9,178 nt of DNA from JAGWAZ01 sp050248595 (GTDB lineage Bacteria; Bacteroidota; Ignavibacteria; OLB7), in NCBI GenBank assembly GCA_050248595.1, contig JBFWSB010000173.1, forward strand, positions 1 to 9,178. Direction: 5' to 3'. Within the stretch, counting starts at the first letter, position 1; every line of letters begins with the position of its first letter. Both the position numbers and the translations under genes were made by a program. The notes under the pieces are model-generated. The model worked only from the letters and a program-made list of their open reading frames with translations, made no database searches and was not told the origin of the DNA. Positions 1-4,738 of this stretch are shown one piece after another.

Positions 1-39
1 ATGTGCAACCCAATCGCTATACCAGCGAAAGGAGTATCT

Positions 40-228
40 ATGAACACGAAAGAAAAGCAATTTGTGATCTGGACATCGATAGCCGGAGTTCTCTTTCTGA
101 TTGTGGGAGCCTACGATTTATTCATTGCGACCGAAGGTGACAAATCCAACTTTGTCATAGCTCTGGAAGTGATTGCAGGACTCTGTTTTGTCCTCAATGG
201 TCTGATACAGTGGAGAAAGTCTCGATAA
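40..228 (+). CDS. small two-helix membrane protein, unknown function
   Basis: The product is 62 residues. I chose the ATG at 40 because an AAAGGAG ribosome binding site lies 5 bases before it; the in-frame ATG at position 1 has no visible upstream context and would add 13 residues of unremarkable sequence. Residues about 8-30 and 38-57 are hydrophobic and form two likely membrane helices joined by a short charged loop (TEGDKSN). The N-terminus (NTKEKQ) and the C-terminus (QWRKSR) are both basic, so by the positive-inside rule both ends should face the cytoplasm. There are no Cys, His clusters or other catalytic motifs. I do not recognise a family. The next gene starts 53 bases downstream on the same strand but has its own promoter-like hexamer, so co-transcription is uncertain. 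Confidence 0.7.
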   Translation: MNTKEKQFVIWTSIAGVLFLIVGAYDLFIATEGDKSNFVIALEVIAGLCFVLNGLIQWRKSR

Positions 229-233
229 CAACG

Positions 234-241
234 TACCTTTG
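234..241 (+). promoter_or_regulatory. candidate Bacteroidota-type -7 element (TACCTTTG)
   Basis: TACCTTTG matches the TAnnTTTG consensus exactly. It lies just after the stop codon of the small membrane protein and 40 bases before the TTG start of the exported protein, giving a leader of roughly 34 bases. No clear TTTG -33 element is found at the expected distance. A six-position match occurs by chance a few times in a window this size, so position is the main support. Confidence 0.35.
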
Positions 242-281
242 CAGCTAAACTGTAGTCCTCGGCAACATCAGGAATCAGATT

Positions 282-776
282 TTGACCGTGCCAAAACAAC
301 TCTTCGTCAACTTCAACCTGTTCTTACTTGTCTCGGTGCTTGCCACACAAGTATCGGTCTCCCAAGTACAACCCGGAATAGTAGAACTACACGCAGAAGC
401 TCTCGCTGTTGGTGGGTACTTTACCTTCCCTCCTAAGTCGAACTGGTCCGTCGGTTTGGATTTGAGCGTTGGGAAACATCTCGTTGTTGACCTAACCGAC
501 GAAGGATCAGGGGTTACCACATACGCTACTGGCTACCTCGGCGCAACGTGGAGACCGAACGCAGACTGGCAAGTTGCCTTCAATCCAATTGGATTAGCCT
601 TAGTAGTAGGGAATGACTTTGCAGCCATCTACCCAAGTGGACGCTTCGGGGTAAGCTACTTTTGGGAACGCATTGGCATTGGCACTGAGCTTCGCCTCGT
701 TCGAATTGCGAGCAGTTTTGGGACAGGCGACTATTGGGGGCAGTGGTCACCGGTGCGGGTCTCTCTCAGGCTGTAG
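282..776 (+). CDS. exported protein, probable small outer-membrane beta-barrel
   Basis: The product is about 164 residues. No ATG is available at the front; the likely starts are TTG at 282, with a weak AGGA 8 bases upstream, or GTG at 288, two codons later. The first ~27 residues form a signal peptide: a lysine (PKQ) followed by a hydrophobic core (FVNFNLFLLVSVLA), with cleavage likely near VSVS-QVQ. The mature part has alternating hydrophobic and polar residues in many short strands (GGYFTF, WSVGLDLSV, YATGYLGATW, WQVAFNPIGLALVVG, GRFGVSYFW, IGIGTELRLV) and ends in a strand, WSPVRVSLRL. This is the look of a small (about 8-strand) outer-membrane barrel, though the last residue is Leu rather than the usual Phe. 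There are no cysteines in the mature part. I cannot assign a named family. It follows the small membrane protein by 53 bases. Confidence 0.65.
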   Translation: MTVPKQLFVNFNLFLLVSVLATQVSVSQVQPGIVELHAEALAVGGYFTFPPKSNWSVGLDLSVGKHLVVDLTDEGSGVTTYATGYLGATWRPNADWQVAFNPIGLALVVGNDFAAIYPSGRFGVSYFWERIGIGTELRLVRIASSFGTGDYWGQWSPVRVSLRL

Positions 777-791
777 CAGGCAGACAAGGGA

Positions 792-832
792 CAGAATGCA
801 CGACTAAAGATGTCAGCACATCCGGCTCAGCC
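792..832 (+). repeat. 41-base imperfect direct repeat, copy 1
   Basis: This copy matches 1118-1158 at 37 of 41 positions by eye, with an identical 16-base core (AGATGTCAGCACATCC). It lies 15 bases after the stop codon of the exported barrel-like protein. The bases before it (AAGGGA) look like a decayed form of the half-palindrome (AGGGGC) that precedes copy 2, which suggests the repeated unit was hairpin plus tail. Confidence 0.75.
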
Positions 833-875
833 ACCCCTTCAGGGCGGAGAAGTCAAAGAGCACAGCACAGGCGAT

Positions 876-907
876 CCGTGGGATGCAGCCTTCGGCTTTC
901 CCCACGG
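876..907. repeat. nested palindrome
   Basis: The outer arms are CCGTGGG (876-882) and CCCACGG (901-907). Inside them is a second stem, AGCC (887-890) and GGCT (894-897), around a TTC loop. It is part of the palindrome cluster. There is no T-run on either side, so it is not a standard intrinsic terminator. Confidence 0.65.
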
Positions 908-919
908 CCACTCAGCGAT

Positions 920-934
920 GCTCCCTTCGGGAGC
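920..934. repeat. palindrome GCTCCC-TTC-GGGAGC
   Basis: Perfect 6-bp inverted repeat with a 3-base TTC loop, the same loop as in the nested palindrome just upstream, so the two may be related units of the cluster. Confidence 0.65.
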
Positions 935-1034
935 GGTTCGATAGTCGTTGGCTTCTACTATAAAGATTGTGGATGTTCATGCAGAGAGAACTTCACTGTC
1001 GGTGCTACATCGAAGAGAGTCCTTTACTCCGACT

Positions 1035-1047
1035 GCCCCGGAGGGGC
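1035..1047. repeat. palindrome GCCCC-GGA-GGGGC
   Basis: Perfect 5-bp GC stem with a 3-base loop. It is almost identical to the palindrome at 1106-1118 (loop GTA instead of GGA), indicating two copies of one repeat unit about 71 bases apart. Confidence 0.7.
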
Positions 1048-1060
1048 TACCGTTATGTGG

Positions 1061-1080
1061 CCGGGGATGGCAATCCCCGG
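1061..1080. repeat. 8-bp palindrome with GGCA loop
   Basis: CCGGGGAT (1061-1068) pairs perfectly with ATCCCCGG (1073-1080) around GGCA. It is the strongest single stem in the cluster and sits between the two near-identical GCCCC/GGGGC palindromes. On the + strand AAAAT follows, with no T-run. Confidence 0.7.
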
Positions 1081-1105
1081 AAAATGAAGCGTTAGTATTC
1101 CTCTC

Positions 1106-1118
1106 GCCCCGTAGGGGC
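1106..1118. repeat. palindrome GCCCC-GTA-GGGGC
   Basis: Perfect 5-bp stem with a 3-base loop. Its last base is the first base of direct-repeat copy 2, so hairpin and repeat tail form one continuous unit. Confidence 0.7.
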
Positions 1119-1158
1119 AGAATGAACGAGTAGAGATGTCAGCACATCCAGCTCAGCC
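1118..1158 (+). repeat. 41-base imperfect direct repeat, copy 2
   Basis: Second copy of the repeat at 792-832, differing at four positions. It ends 77 bases before the SUI1-family gene. Confidence 0.75.
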
Positions 1159-1235
1159 GCTCATCTGACAGAGCCAGACTTCAAAATCATGTATAGCCGA
1201 CAACATTCAAACGACTTGACAACCCTAACAATACT

Positions 1236-1559
1236 ATGAACAACAGTCGATTAGTCTGGAGCAGTGATGGTGGTGATCTGAGAAAAAAGCGTGGAGGAGG
1301 CACTTCCCCTGTGGACGAGTCCACCCTTCAATTAAAAGTCCGCCGCCTTACCTCCGGCAAAGGGAGAACCGTGATTGAGATTACCGGTCTACCCCGAAAC
1401 AAAAGTTGGTGCAAAGACCTTGCCAGCCAACTCAAAAAAGGATTGGGGACTGGTGGTGCATACAAAGATGACTTTATCGAGATTCACGGCGAGAAGCTGG
1501 AGCAAGTAACCTCAATGCTCGACGACCGCTCGTTGAAGTGGAAGAAGACGGGGGGGTGA
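1236..1559 (+). CDS. yciH: SUI1/eIF1-like translation initiation factor family protein (YciH)
   Basis: The product is 107 residues, the usual length of bacterial YciH (about 108). A flexible basic N-terminus (about residues 1-30, rich in Gly, Lys and Arg) is followed by the SUI1 fold at about residues 31-105. Family features visible are LQLKVRRLTSGKGRTVIEITGL, the LASQLKKGLGTGGAYKDDFIEIHGE core containing the GTGG turn, and the C-terminal helix that usually carries QV..(M/L)L before a final strand. Archaeal and eukaryotic relatives (aIF1/eIF1) bind the small ribosomal subunit and check start-codon choice; the bacterial protein is thought to have a related ribosome-linked or RNA-linked role that is less well settled. 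Start: ATG at 1236. There is no Shine-Dalgarno sequence; the leader (AACCCTAACAATACT) is AT-rich. The gene stands alone, with gene-free stretches on both sides. Confidence 0.9.
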   Translation: MNNSRLVWSSDGGDLRKKRGGGTSPVDESTLQLKVRRLTSGKGRTVIEITGLPRNKSWCKDLASQLKKGLGTGGAYKDDFIEIHGEKLEQVTSMLDDRSLKWKKTGG

Positions 1560-1734
1560 GTTGGAAGTATGGGATCGAACGCTTCCACATGTTCAAGAGC
1601 TAAGTTGCTCGATATCACTTTCACTGACCACATCATCAACCAATGAGTCGATCTGAACGAATAGAAATCGCACGCCAAACATTAGACATGGTCTTCACGG
1701 AATCAATTAGATATATACCTCAACTTTATATTAA

Positions 1735-1755
1735 CCCACGACTTTGGGTCGTGGG
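1735..1755. repeat. REP/RAYT-type hairpin between SUI1-family gene and deaminase
   Basis: CCCACGAC (1735-1742) pairs perfectly with GTCGTGGG (1748-1755) around TTTGG. It lies in an otherwise empty 273-base gap between two converging genes. Palindromes of this CCCACGAC/GTCGTGGG form are typical of REP sequences linked with RAYT (IS200-like) transposases, a judgement from memory; no such transposase is in the window. There is no following T-run on either strand, but it could still help end or protect transcripts from either side. Confidence 0.6.
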
Positions 1756-1809
1756 AGAGTAGAGGAGTTTGCTCTTCTGTTCATGCTCCAGAACACTCCG
1801 ATAAATCTG

Positions 1810-1840
1810 GGAGTTAATGAAGATATTCTTCCTTAACTCC
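1810..1840. terminator. long hairpin covering the deaminase stop codon, possible terminator
   Basis: GGAGTTAA (1810-1817) pairs with TTAACTCC (1833-1840); inside, after one mismatch, GAAGA pairs with TCTTC around a TAT loop, giving 13 paired positions. The right arm contains the stop codon of the - strand deaminase (TAA, complement of 1833-1835). Reading leftwards, the hairpin is followed by CAGATTTATC, which is only moderately T-rich, so this is at best a weak intrinsic terminator. It may instead stabilise the 3' end. Confidence 0.5.
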
Positions 1841-3350
1841 TCCCCTCAAACTCCCCAAACTTCTTCTCCAACTCCCACTGCAACCGCGCCTTTTCGTTTG
1901 CTTCGAGGTAGGCTTTGCAGGATGGGGTTTGTTTTGCTGAGCCTGGGGTATTTCCGCTGCACTCAGGTACGAGGGTGAAGTTCTTTGCGTCGCTCCAGAT
2001 GCTTTTGCCGGGAAGGAAGGCATGTTCAAGACTTGTGCGAGCCATTCCCTTCAGGTCGAGATAGGATAAGCCATGGTCGCGAACAGCTTTGACGTATTCG
2101 TGCGTGAGGTCAATGCGGGAAACCCCTTCGTCGTCGGTAGCTAAAGCTGTTGGGACGCCGTGCGCTCGGTAGAGGTGGAGTGAGTGGTGCTGGCCTGTAA
2201 TGCCGAGGATTACTTCGTTGCTCGTCAAGCAAATTTCTACCATCACCTTTCGGTCGGCCATCAGCTTCAGGAGTCCGAACGGATCATCTTCGTAGGCAAC
2301 ATCTACGCCGTGACCAATCCGCTCGGCATGGCCAAGTTCAATTGACTGACGAATGTGGCAGCAGAGTTCATCGGGTGGAACAAGCCCGGGAGCAAGTTCA
2401 CCGGCGTGTAGAGAAATGTGCGCCTTCTTGTAGAGAGGACGGAGGAAGTTGATGATCTCCATGTGAAGCGTGAAGTCGCGAATCGGAACCGGATAGTCCT
2501 CCGGCATCACCAGGTTGAAGCCAACGAAGCGTGGATCAAGTTCGGCCATCTCGAACCCCGCAAGAATCTGCGCGAAGACCATCTCCGGTGCTAAGCCGCG
2601 TCCAACTTGGTAGAGGTAGCGAACAGGAATATCACACCCCTCTCCCCCTCCCGCTCCGTCGCAGTTTAGAAGCTGTCTCATCCGGGATTCCCACTGGTTC
2701 AACCCGTTGACCGCAACCTTCAGCGAGTCGCGAAGACCTTCGGCGAGGAGTCTATTCCGCATTGTGGCGAAGTCACTGTTCCACCCAATCTTTCGCCCGA
2801 GTCCGGCTACACGTCCTTCATCTGGCGTCATCATCAATTCGAGGTAGAGAACGTTGTCTCGGGCTGCTAAGCCTACTGCCTCGGCCAACATATCGCCGGC
2901 CCTGCCATTCCCAGCATATCCGAACTTCCCAAACGTGTCGAAGAAGTGGTCATGTCCACTCTGTCCTGAAAGCTCGTAGTTCCGCATCGACCACGCGTCG
3001 ATTACAGCACGATAGATTACCGGGTTGGCGACGACATCTTTCATCGAGATTGTCCCAGCTCTACAAGGGGTTGCAGACATCGTTGCAGTGTCCAAACAAG
3101 CATCTGCTTCTGCTCCCCACTTGATGAAGCTCTCGGCATAGATCGCACCGCTCAAGTGGTTGTGAAGGTCTCCACCTTTTGGCATCTCTCTGAGAAACGC
3201 AGCTAACAGAAGTGGTCTGGTTTTGATTGAGTCGAAGTGGCGGACAGTTCGTCCCTCGGCTGGGGTTGACGAAGGCTGTGCGGATACCGACAAAACCGCT
3301 AAGGAAGTGAAAACAAAAAGAGCAGAAAGTAGACGGAAGAAAATTTTCAT
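1833..3350 (-). CDS. exported adenosine deaminase (ADA/ADGF-type)
   Basis: A metal-dependent amidohydrolase that converts adenosine to inosine and ammonia. The product is 505 residues from the ATG at 3350. An upstream in-frame ATG exists, but the start at 3350 gives a clean Sec signal peptide (MKIFFRLLSALFVFTSLAVL, cleavage after SVSA at about residue 24), so the enzyme should be periplasmic or secreted. Family residues are all present: MPKGGDLHNHLSG with metal ligands H63 and H65, HAGE with H315 and proton donor E318, RIGHG with H347, and ATDDEG with D406 and D407. Length exceeds cytosolic ADA (about 330-350) because of the leader, an insertion near residues 80-150 and a C-terminal tail. Three close cysteine pairs (85/96, 230/239, 464/478) fit disulfides in an exported protein. 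Likely role: purine salvage from extracellular nucleosides. Substrate could be a related adenosine derivative. Confidence 0.93.
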   Translation of the reverse strand: MKIFFRLLSALFVFTSLAVLSVSAQPSSTPAEGRTVRHFDSIKTRPLLLAAFLREMPKGGDLHNHLSGAIYAESFIKWGAEADACLDTATMSATPCRAGTISMKDVVANPVIYRAVIDAWSMRNYELSGQSGHDHFFDTFGKFGYAGNGRAGDMLAEAVGLAARDNVLYLELMMTPDEGRVAGLGRKIGWNSDFATMRNRLLAEGLRDSLKVAVNGLNQWESRMRQLLNCDGAGGGEGCDIPVRYLYQVGRGLAPEMVFAQILAGFEMAELDPRFVGFNLVMPEDYPVPIRDFTLHMEIINFLRPLYKKAHISLHAGELAPGLVPPDELCCHIRQSIELGHAERIGHGVDVAYEDDPFGLLKLMADRKVMVEICLTSNEVILGITGQHHSLHLYRAHGVPTALATDDEGVSRIDLTHEYVKAVRDHGLSYLDLKGMARTSLEHAFLPGKSIWSDAKNFTLVPECSGNTPGSAKQTPSCKAYLEANEKARLQWELEKKFGEFEGRS

Positions 3351-3389
3351 CTGACAAGAGGTTGTGTTGCTGATACTTCGGTTATCGGG

Positions 3390-3420
3390 CAAAGATACGG
3401 CTCTATAGTATGCGGAAAGA
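3390..3420 (-). promoter_or_regulatory. candidate Bacteroidota-type promoter for the deaminase
   Basis: On the - strand TATCTTTG (complement of 3390-3397) matches the TAnnTTTG -7 consensus exactly. A TTTC, one base off the TTTG -33 box, lies 19 bases further upstream (complement of 3417-3420), the normal spacing. The -7 box is 40 bases from the ATG at 3350, the same distance as the box before the exported barrel-like protein. Confidence 0.45.
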
Positions 3421-3530
3421 AATGGAACGTCACGCCACCACATCTCCCCTGAACAGCAGTGCAATTCCTAAGGGACTGAAGACATCTATCGTGTTTAGTG
3501 CTGCTTGCAATCTTCTTCACTCCACCTACT

Positions 3531-4334
3531 TTAAACTGGTCTCCGCCCCCACACTTGGATAATTTGTGCAGTACTGATAATTGAAGTGGGATCGGCTTCA
3601 AATCTCGAAATTTCCTCCAACAGATCATCCACTTCCTCACGCGTAGTTATTCCAGCGTCGATTGCAGCGTCGGCAATGTTCACTAAGGTGATGCGGGCAA
3701 TGCTCTTCCCCGATCCCGTTCGGAACGTTGGCATCACCACGCTGACCTCTGGGTCCTGAATCCCAGCCTCAACAAAGATTGAGACGAGCTTCGGACCGAT
3801 GTTCGGATCGGCTCCACGATGGCGGGCAGATTCTTCGTAGATATCTACATAGCGTGCAACGGCGTCGTTGTTTGGATAGTAGAGGTGAGATGCAATGTCA
3901 ATATCTTCGGCAACCACCCACCCACCCGGCTTCACCGACTCTTTAACTCGTCTGAGAGCATGGTGAGGATCGGTAAGGTGAGAGAGAATGAAGCGGGCAT
4001 AGGCGACATCGTACCGATTCTGCTCGCCGAAATTTTCGCACTTTTCCTCGACAAAATCGACGCGGACATTATTCTCACGAGCAAGTTCGCGCGCACGCTC
4101 CAAAACAGTCGAGTCCATATCGATGCCAGTCACCGATCCAGATGGTCCGACAAGCTCTGCAAGCTTCACCGAAACATCTCCACCACCACACCCAAAGTCC
4201 AGAGCATGCATTCCACTGGTGATGTGGAGATTGTCGAGTAGCCGTTCGGTACTGGGCCATGTCGCCTCGCCGAGTATTCGCAGCCTGTCTGCCCCAGAAT
4301 CTCCACCTTTGATGATGTAGGATGTGTCGCTCAT
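3531..4334 (-). CDS. class I SAM-dependent methyltransferase
   Basis: Transfers a methyl group from S-adenosylmethionine to an unknown small molecule. From the ATG at 4334 the product is 267 residues, starting MSDTSYIIKGGDSGADRLRIL, which is how many relatives of this UbiE-like group begin. SAM-binding motif I is ALDFGCGGGD (residues 44-53), the acidic end of strand 2 is GIDMD (70-74), the motif-IV region is YDVAYARFILSHLTDP (108-123), and the post-motif strand is KPGGWVVAEDID (135-146). The C-terminal third (about 150-267) is mostly helical and probably forms the substrate cover. In-frame ATGs at 4448 and 4484 would add 38 or 50 residues; the one at 4448 has a GGGGTG four bases upstream, so a longer form cannot be excluded. 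The chosen start has no Shine-Dalgarno. Substrate and pathway cannot be told; the deaminase 180 bases downstream does not clearly share a pathway. Confidence 0.88.
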   Translation of the reverse strand: MSDTSYIIKGGDSGADRLRILGEATWPSTERLLDNLHITSGMHALDFGCGGGDVSVKLAELVGPSGSVTGIDMDSTVLERARELARENNVRVDFVEEKCENFGEQNRYDVAYARFILSHLTDPHHALRRVKESVKPGGWVVAEDIDIASHLYYPNNDAVARYVDIYEESARHRGADPNIGPKLVSIFVEAGIQDPEVSVVMPTFRTGSGKSIARITLVNIADAAIDAGITTREEVDDLLEEISRFEADPTSIISTAQIIQVWGRRPV

Positions 4335-4590
4335 AATTTCATTCAGTTCGGCAATCTGCTGTAGTTGGTCAACCGTGGCTGACTTCCAAATAGTTCTGTA
4401 CTTATTCAAAGAAAGATCGAGAATAAAACTTAAAGTGGCGTAATTCATATTCACCCCGATCTCCACACGCACTACCATTTTCATCCGTGGTGAAAGAGAT
4501 TCTACTATAGCTTTGTGTGGGATGTCTCACGATACCAATCTCTCCTTTCGGTTCCGTAGGTCGCGAAAGCAAAAACATTCAAAGTTGTAC

Positions 4591-4626
4591 AGAGCATGGG
4601 AACGTGTGCTCTATCTCATTTTTTTT
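4591..4626 (+). terminator. possible intrinsic terminator upstream of rapA
   Basis: AGAGCA (4591-4596) pairs with TGCTCT (4607-4612) around a 10-base loop; after six bases comes a run of eight T. The gap between stem and T-run is longer than ideal and no + strand gene precedes it, so it would only make sense for an attenuated rapA leader or a small RNA starting near 4515. Confidence 0.25.
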
Positions 4627-4644
4627 CGGTTCATTCTCACCGCG

Positions 4645-4659
4645 ATCTGCTTAGCAGAT
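4645..4659. promoter_or_regulatory. perfect palindrome upstream of rapA, possible operator
   Basis: ATCTGC-TTA-GCAGAT is a perfect 6-bp inverted repeat with a 3-base centre, 80 bases before the rapA start. Its size suits a dimeric regulator site. I did not find a second copy in the window. Confidence 0.3.
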
Positions 4660-4738
4660 AGTTCGGCAAACTTCGTGGCCACATCTTCTACGGGATGTAG
4701 GCTTGATTAAGAATTCACACGGATAGATAAATACCTTT

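Larger units (their letters stand above)
777..1235. repeat. gene-free region with a REP-like palindrome cluster
   Basis: This 459-base gap holds no credible gene. Short open frames across it translate palindromes and have no ribosome binding site. It contains at least five perfect or near-perfect GC-rich hairpins: a nested one at 876-907 (CCGTGGG...CCCACGG enclosing AGCC-TTC-GGCT), GCTCCC-TTC-GGGAGC at 920-934, GCCCC-GGA-GGGGC at 1035-1047, an 8-bp stem with a GGCA loop at 1061-1080, and GCCCC-GTA-GGGGC at 1106-1118. A weaker CCC-TTCA-GGG is near 835-844. The set is bracketed by a direct repeat (792-832 and 1118-1158). This resembles clustered REP/BIME-like repeats. It may be a remnant of non-autonomous elements moved by a REP-associated transposase elsewhere, and some stems may also act as transcript 3' ends for the upstream gene. 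Confidence 0.7.
4335..4738. other. divergent intergenic region between methyltransferase and rapA
   Basis: About 400 bases lie between the preferred methyltransferase start and rapA (254 if the longest methyltransferase form is used). No convincing gene is present; a 65-codon frame at 4513-4710 has no supporting motif. Visible structure: TAGCTTTG at 4508-4515 (+ strand, matches TAnnTTTG but no -33 box, 223 bases before rapA); an AGAGCA/TGCTCT stem at 4591-4612 followed by a run of eight T at 4619-4626; and a perfect ATCTGC-TTA-GCAGAT palindrome at 4645-4659. These could be parts of a regulated rapA leader or a small RNA, but none is strong alone. Confidence 0.5.

Noticed and set aside
734..1133. 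Open frames of 117 and 61 codons (734-1087 and 948-1133)
   Set aside because: They overlap the end of the exported protein or run through the palindrome cluster; no ribosome binding site, low-complexity Arg/Ser/Gly-rich translation. They are products of repeat sequence.
780..1160. CRISPR array suggested by repeated elements
   Set aside because: Only two copies of the 41-base repeat, 326 bases apart, with palindromes rather than uniform spacers between them, and no cas genes.
1216..1238. TTGACA plus TACTAT resembling a sigma-70 promoter before the SUI1-family gene
   Set aside because: Spacing is only 10 bases and the -10-like part overlaps the start codon.
1562..1586. GGAAG...CTTCC after the SUI1-family gene as a terminator
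   Set aside because: Only five pairs with a 14-base loop and no T-run.
3819..4241. 140-codon + strand frame opposite the methyltransferase
   Set aside because: Antisense shadow of conserved SAM-binding motifs; no ribosome binding site or recognisable motif.
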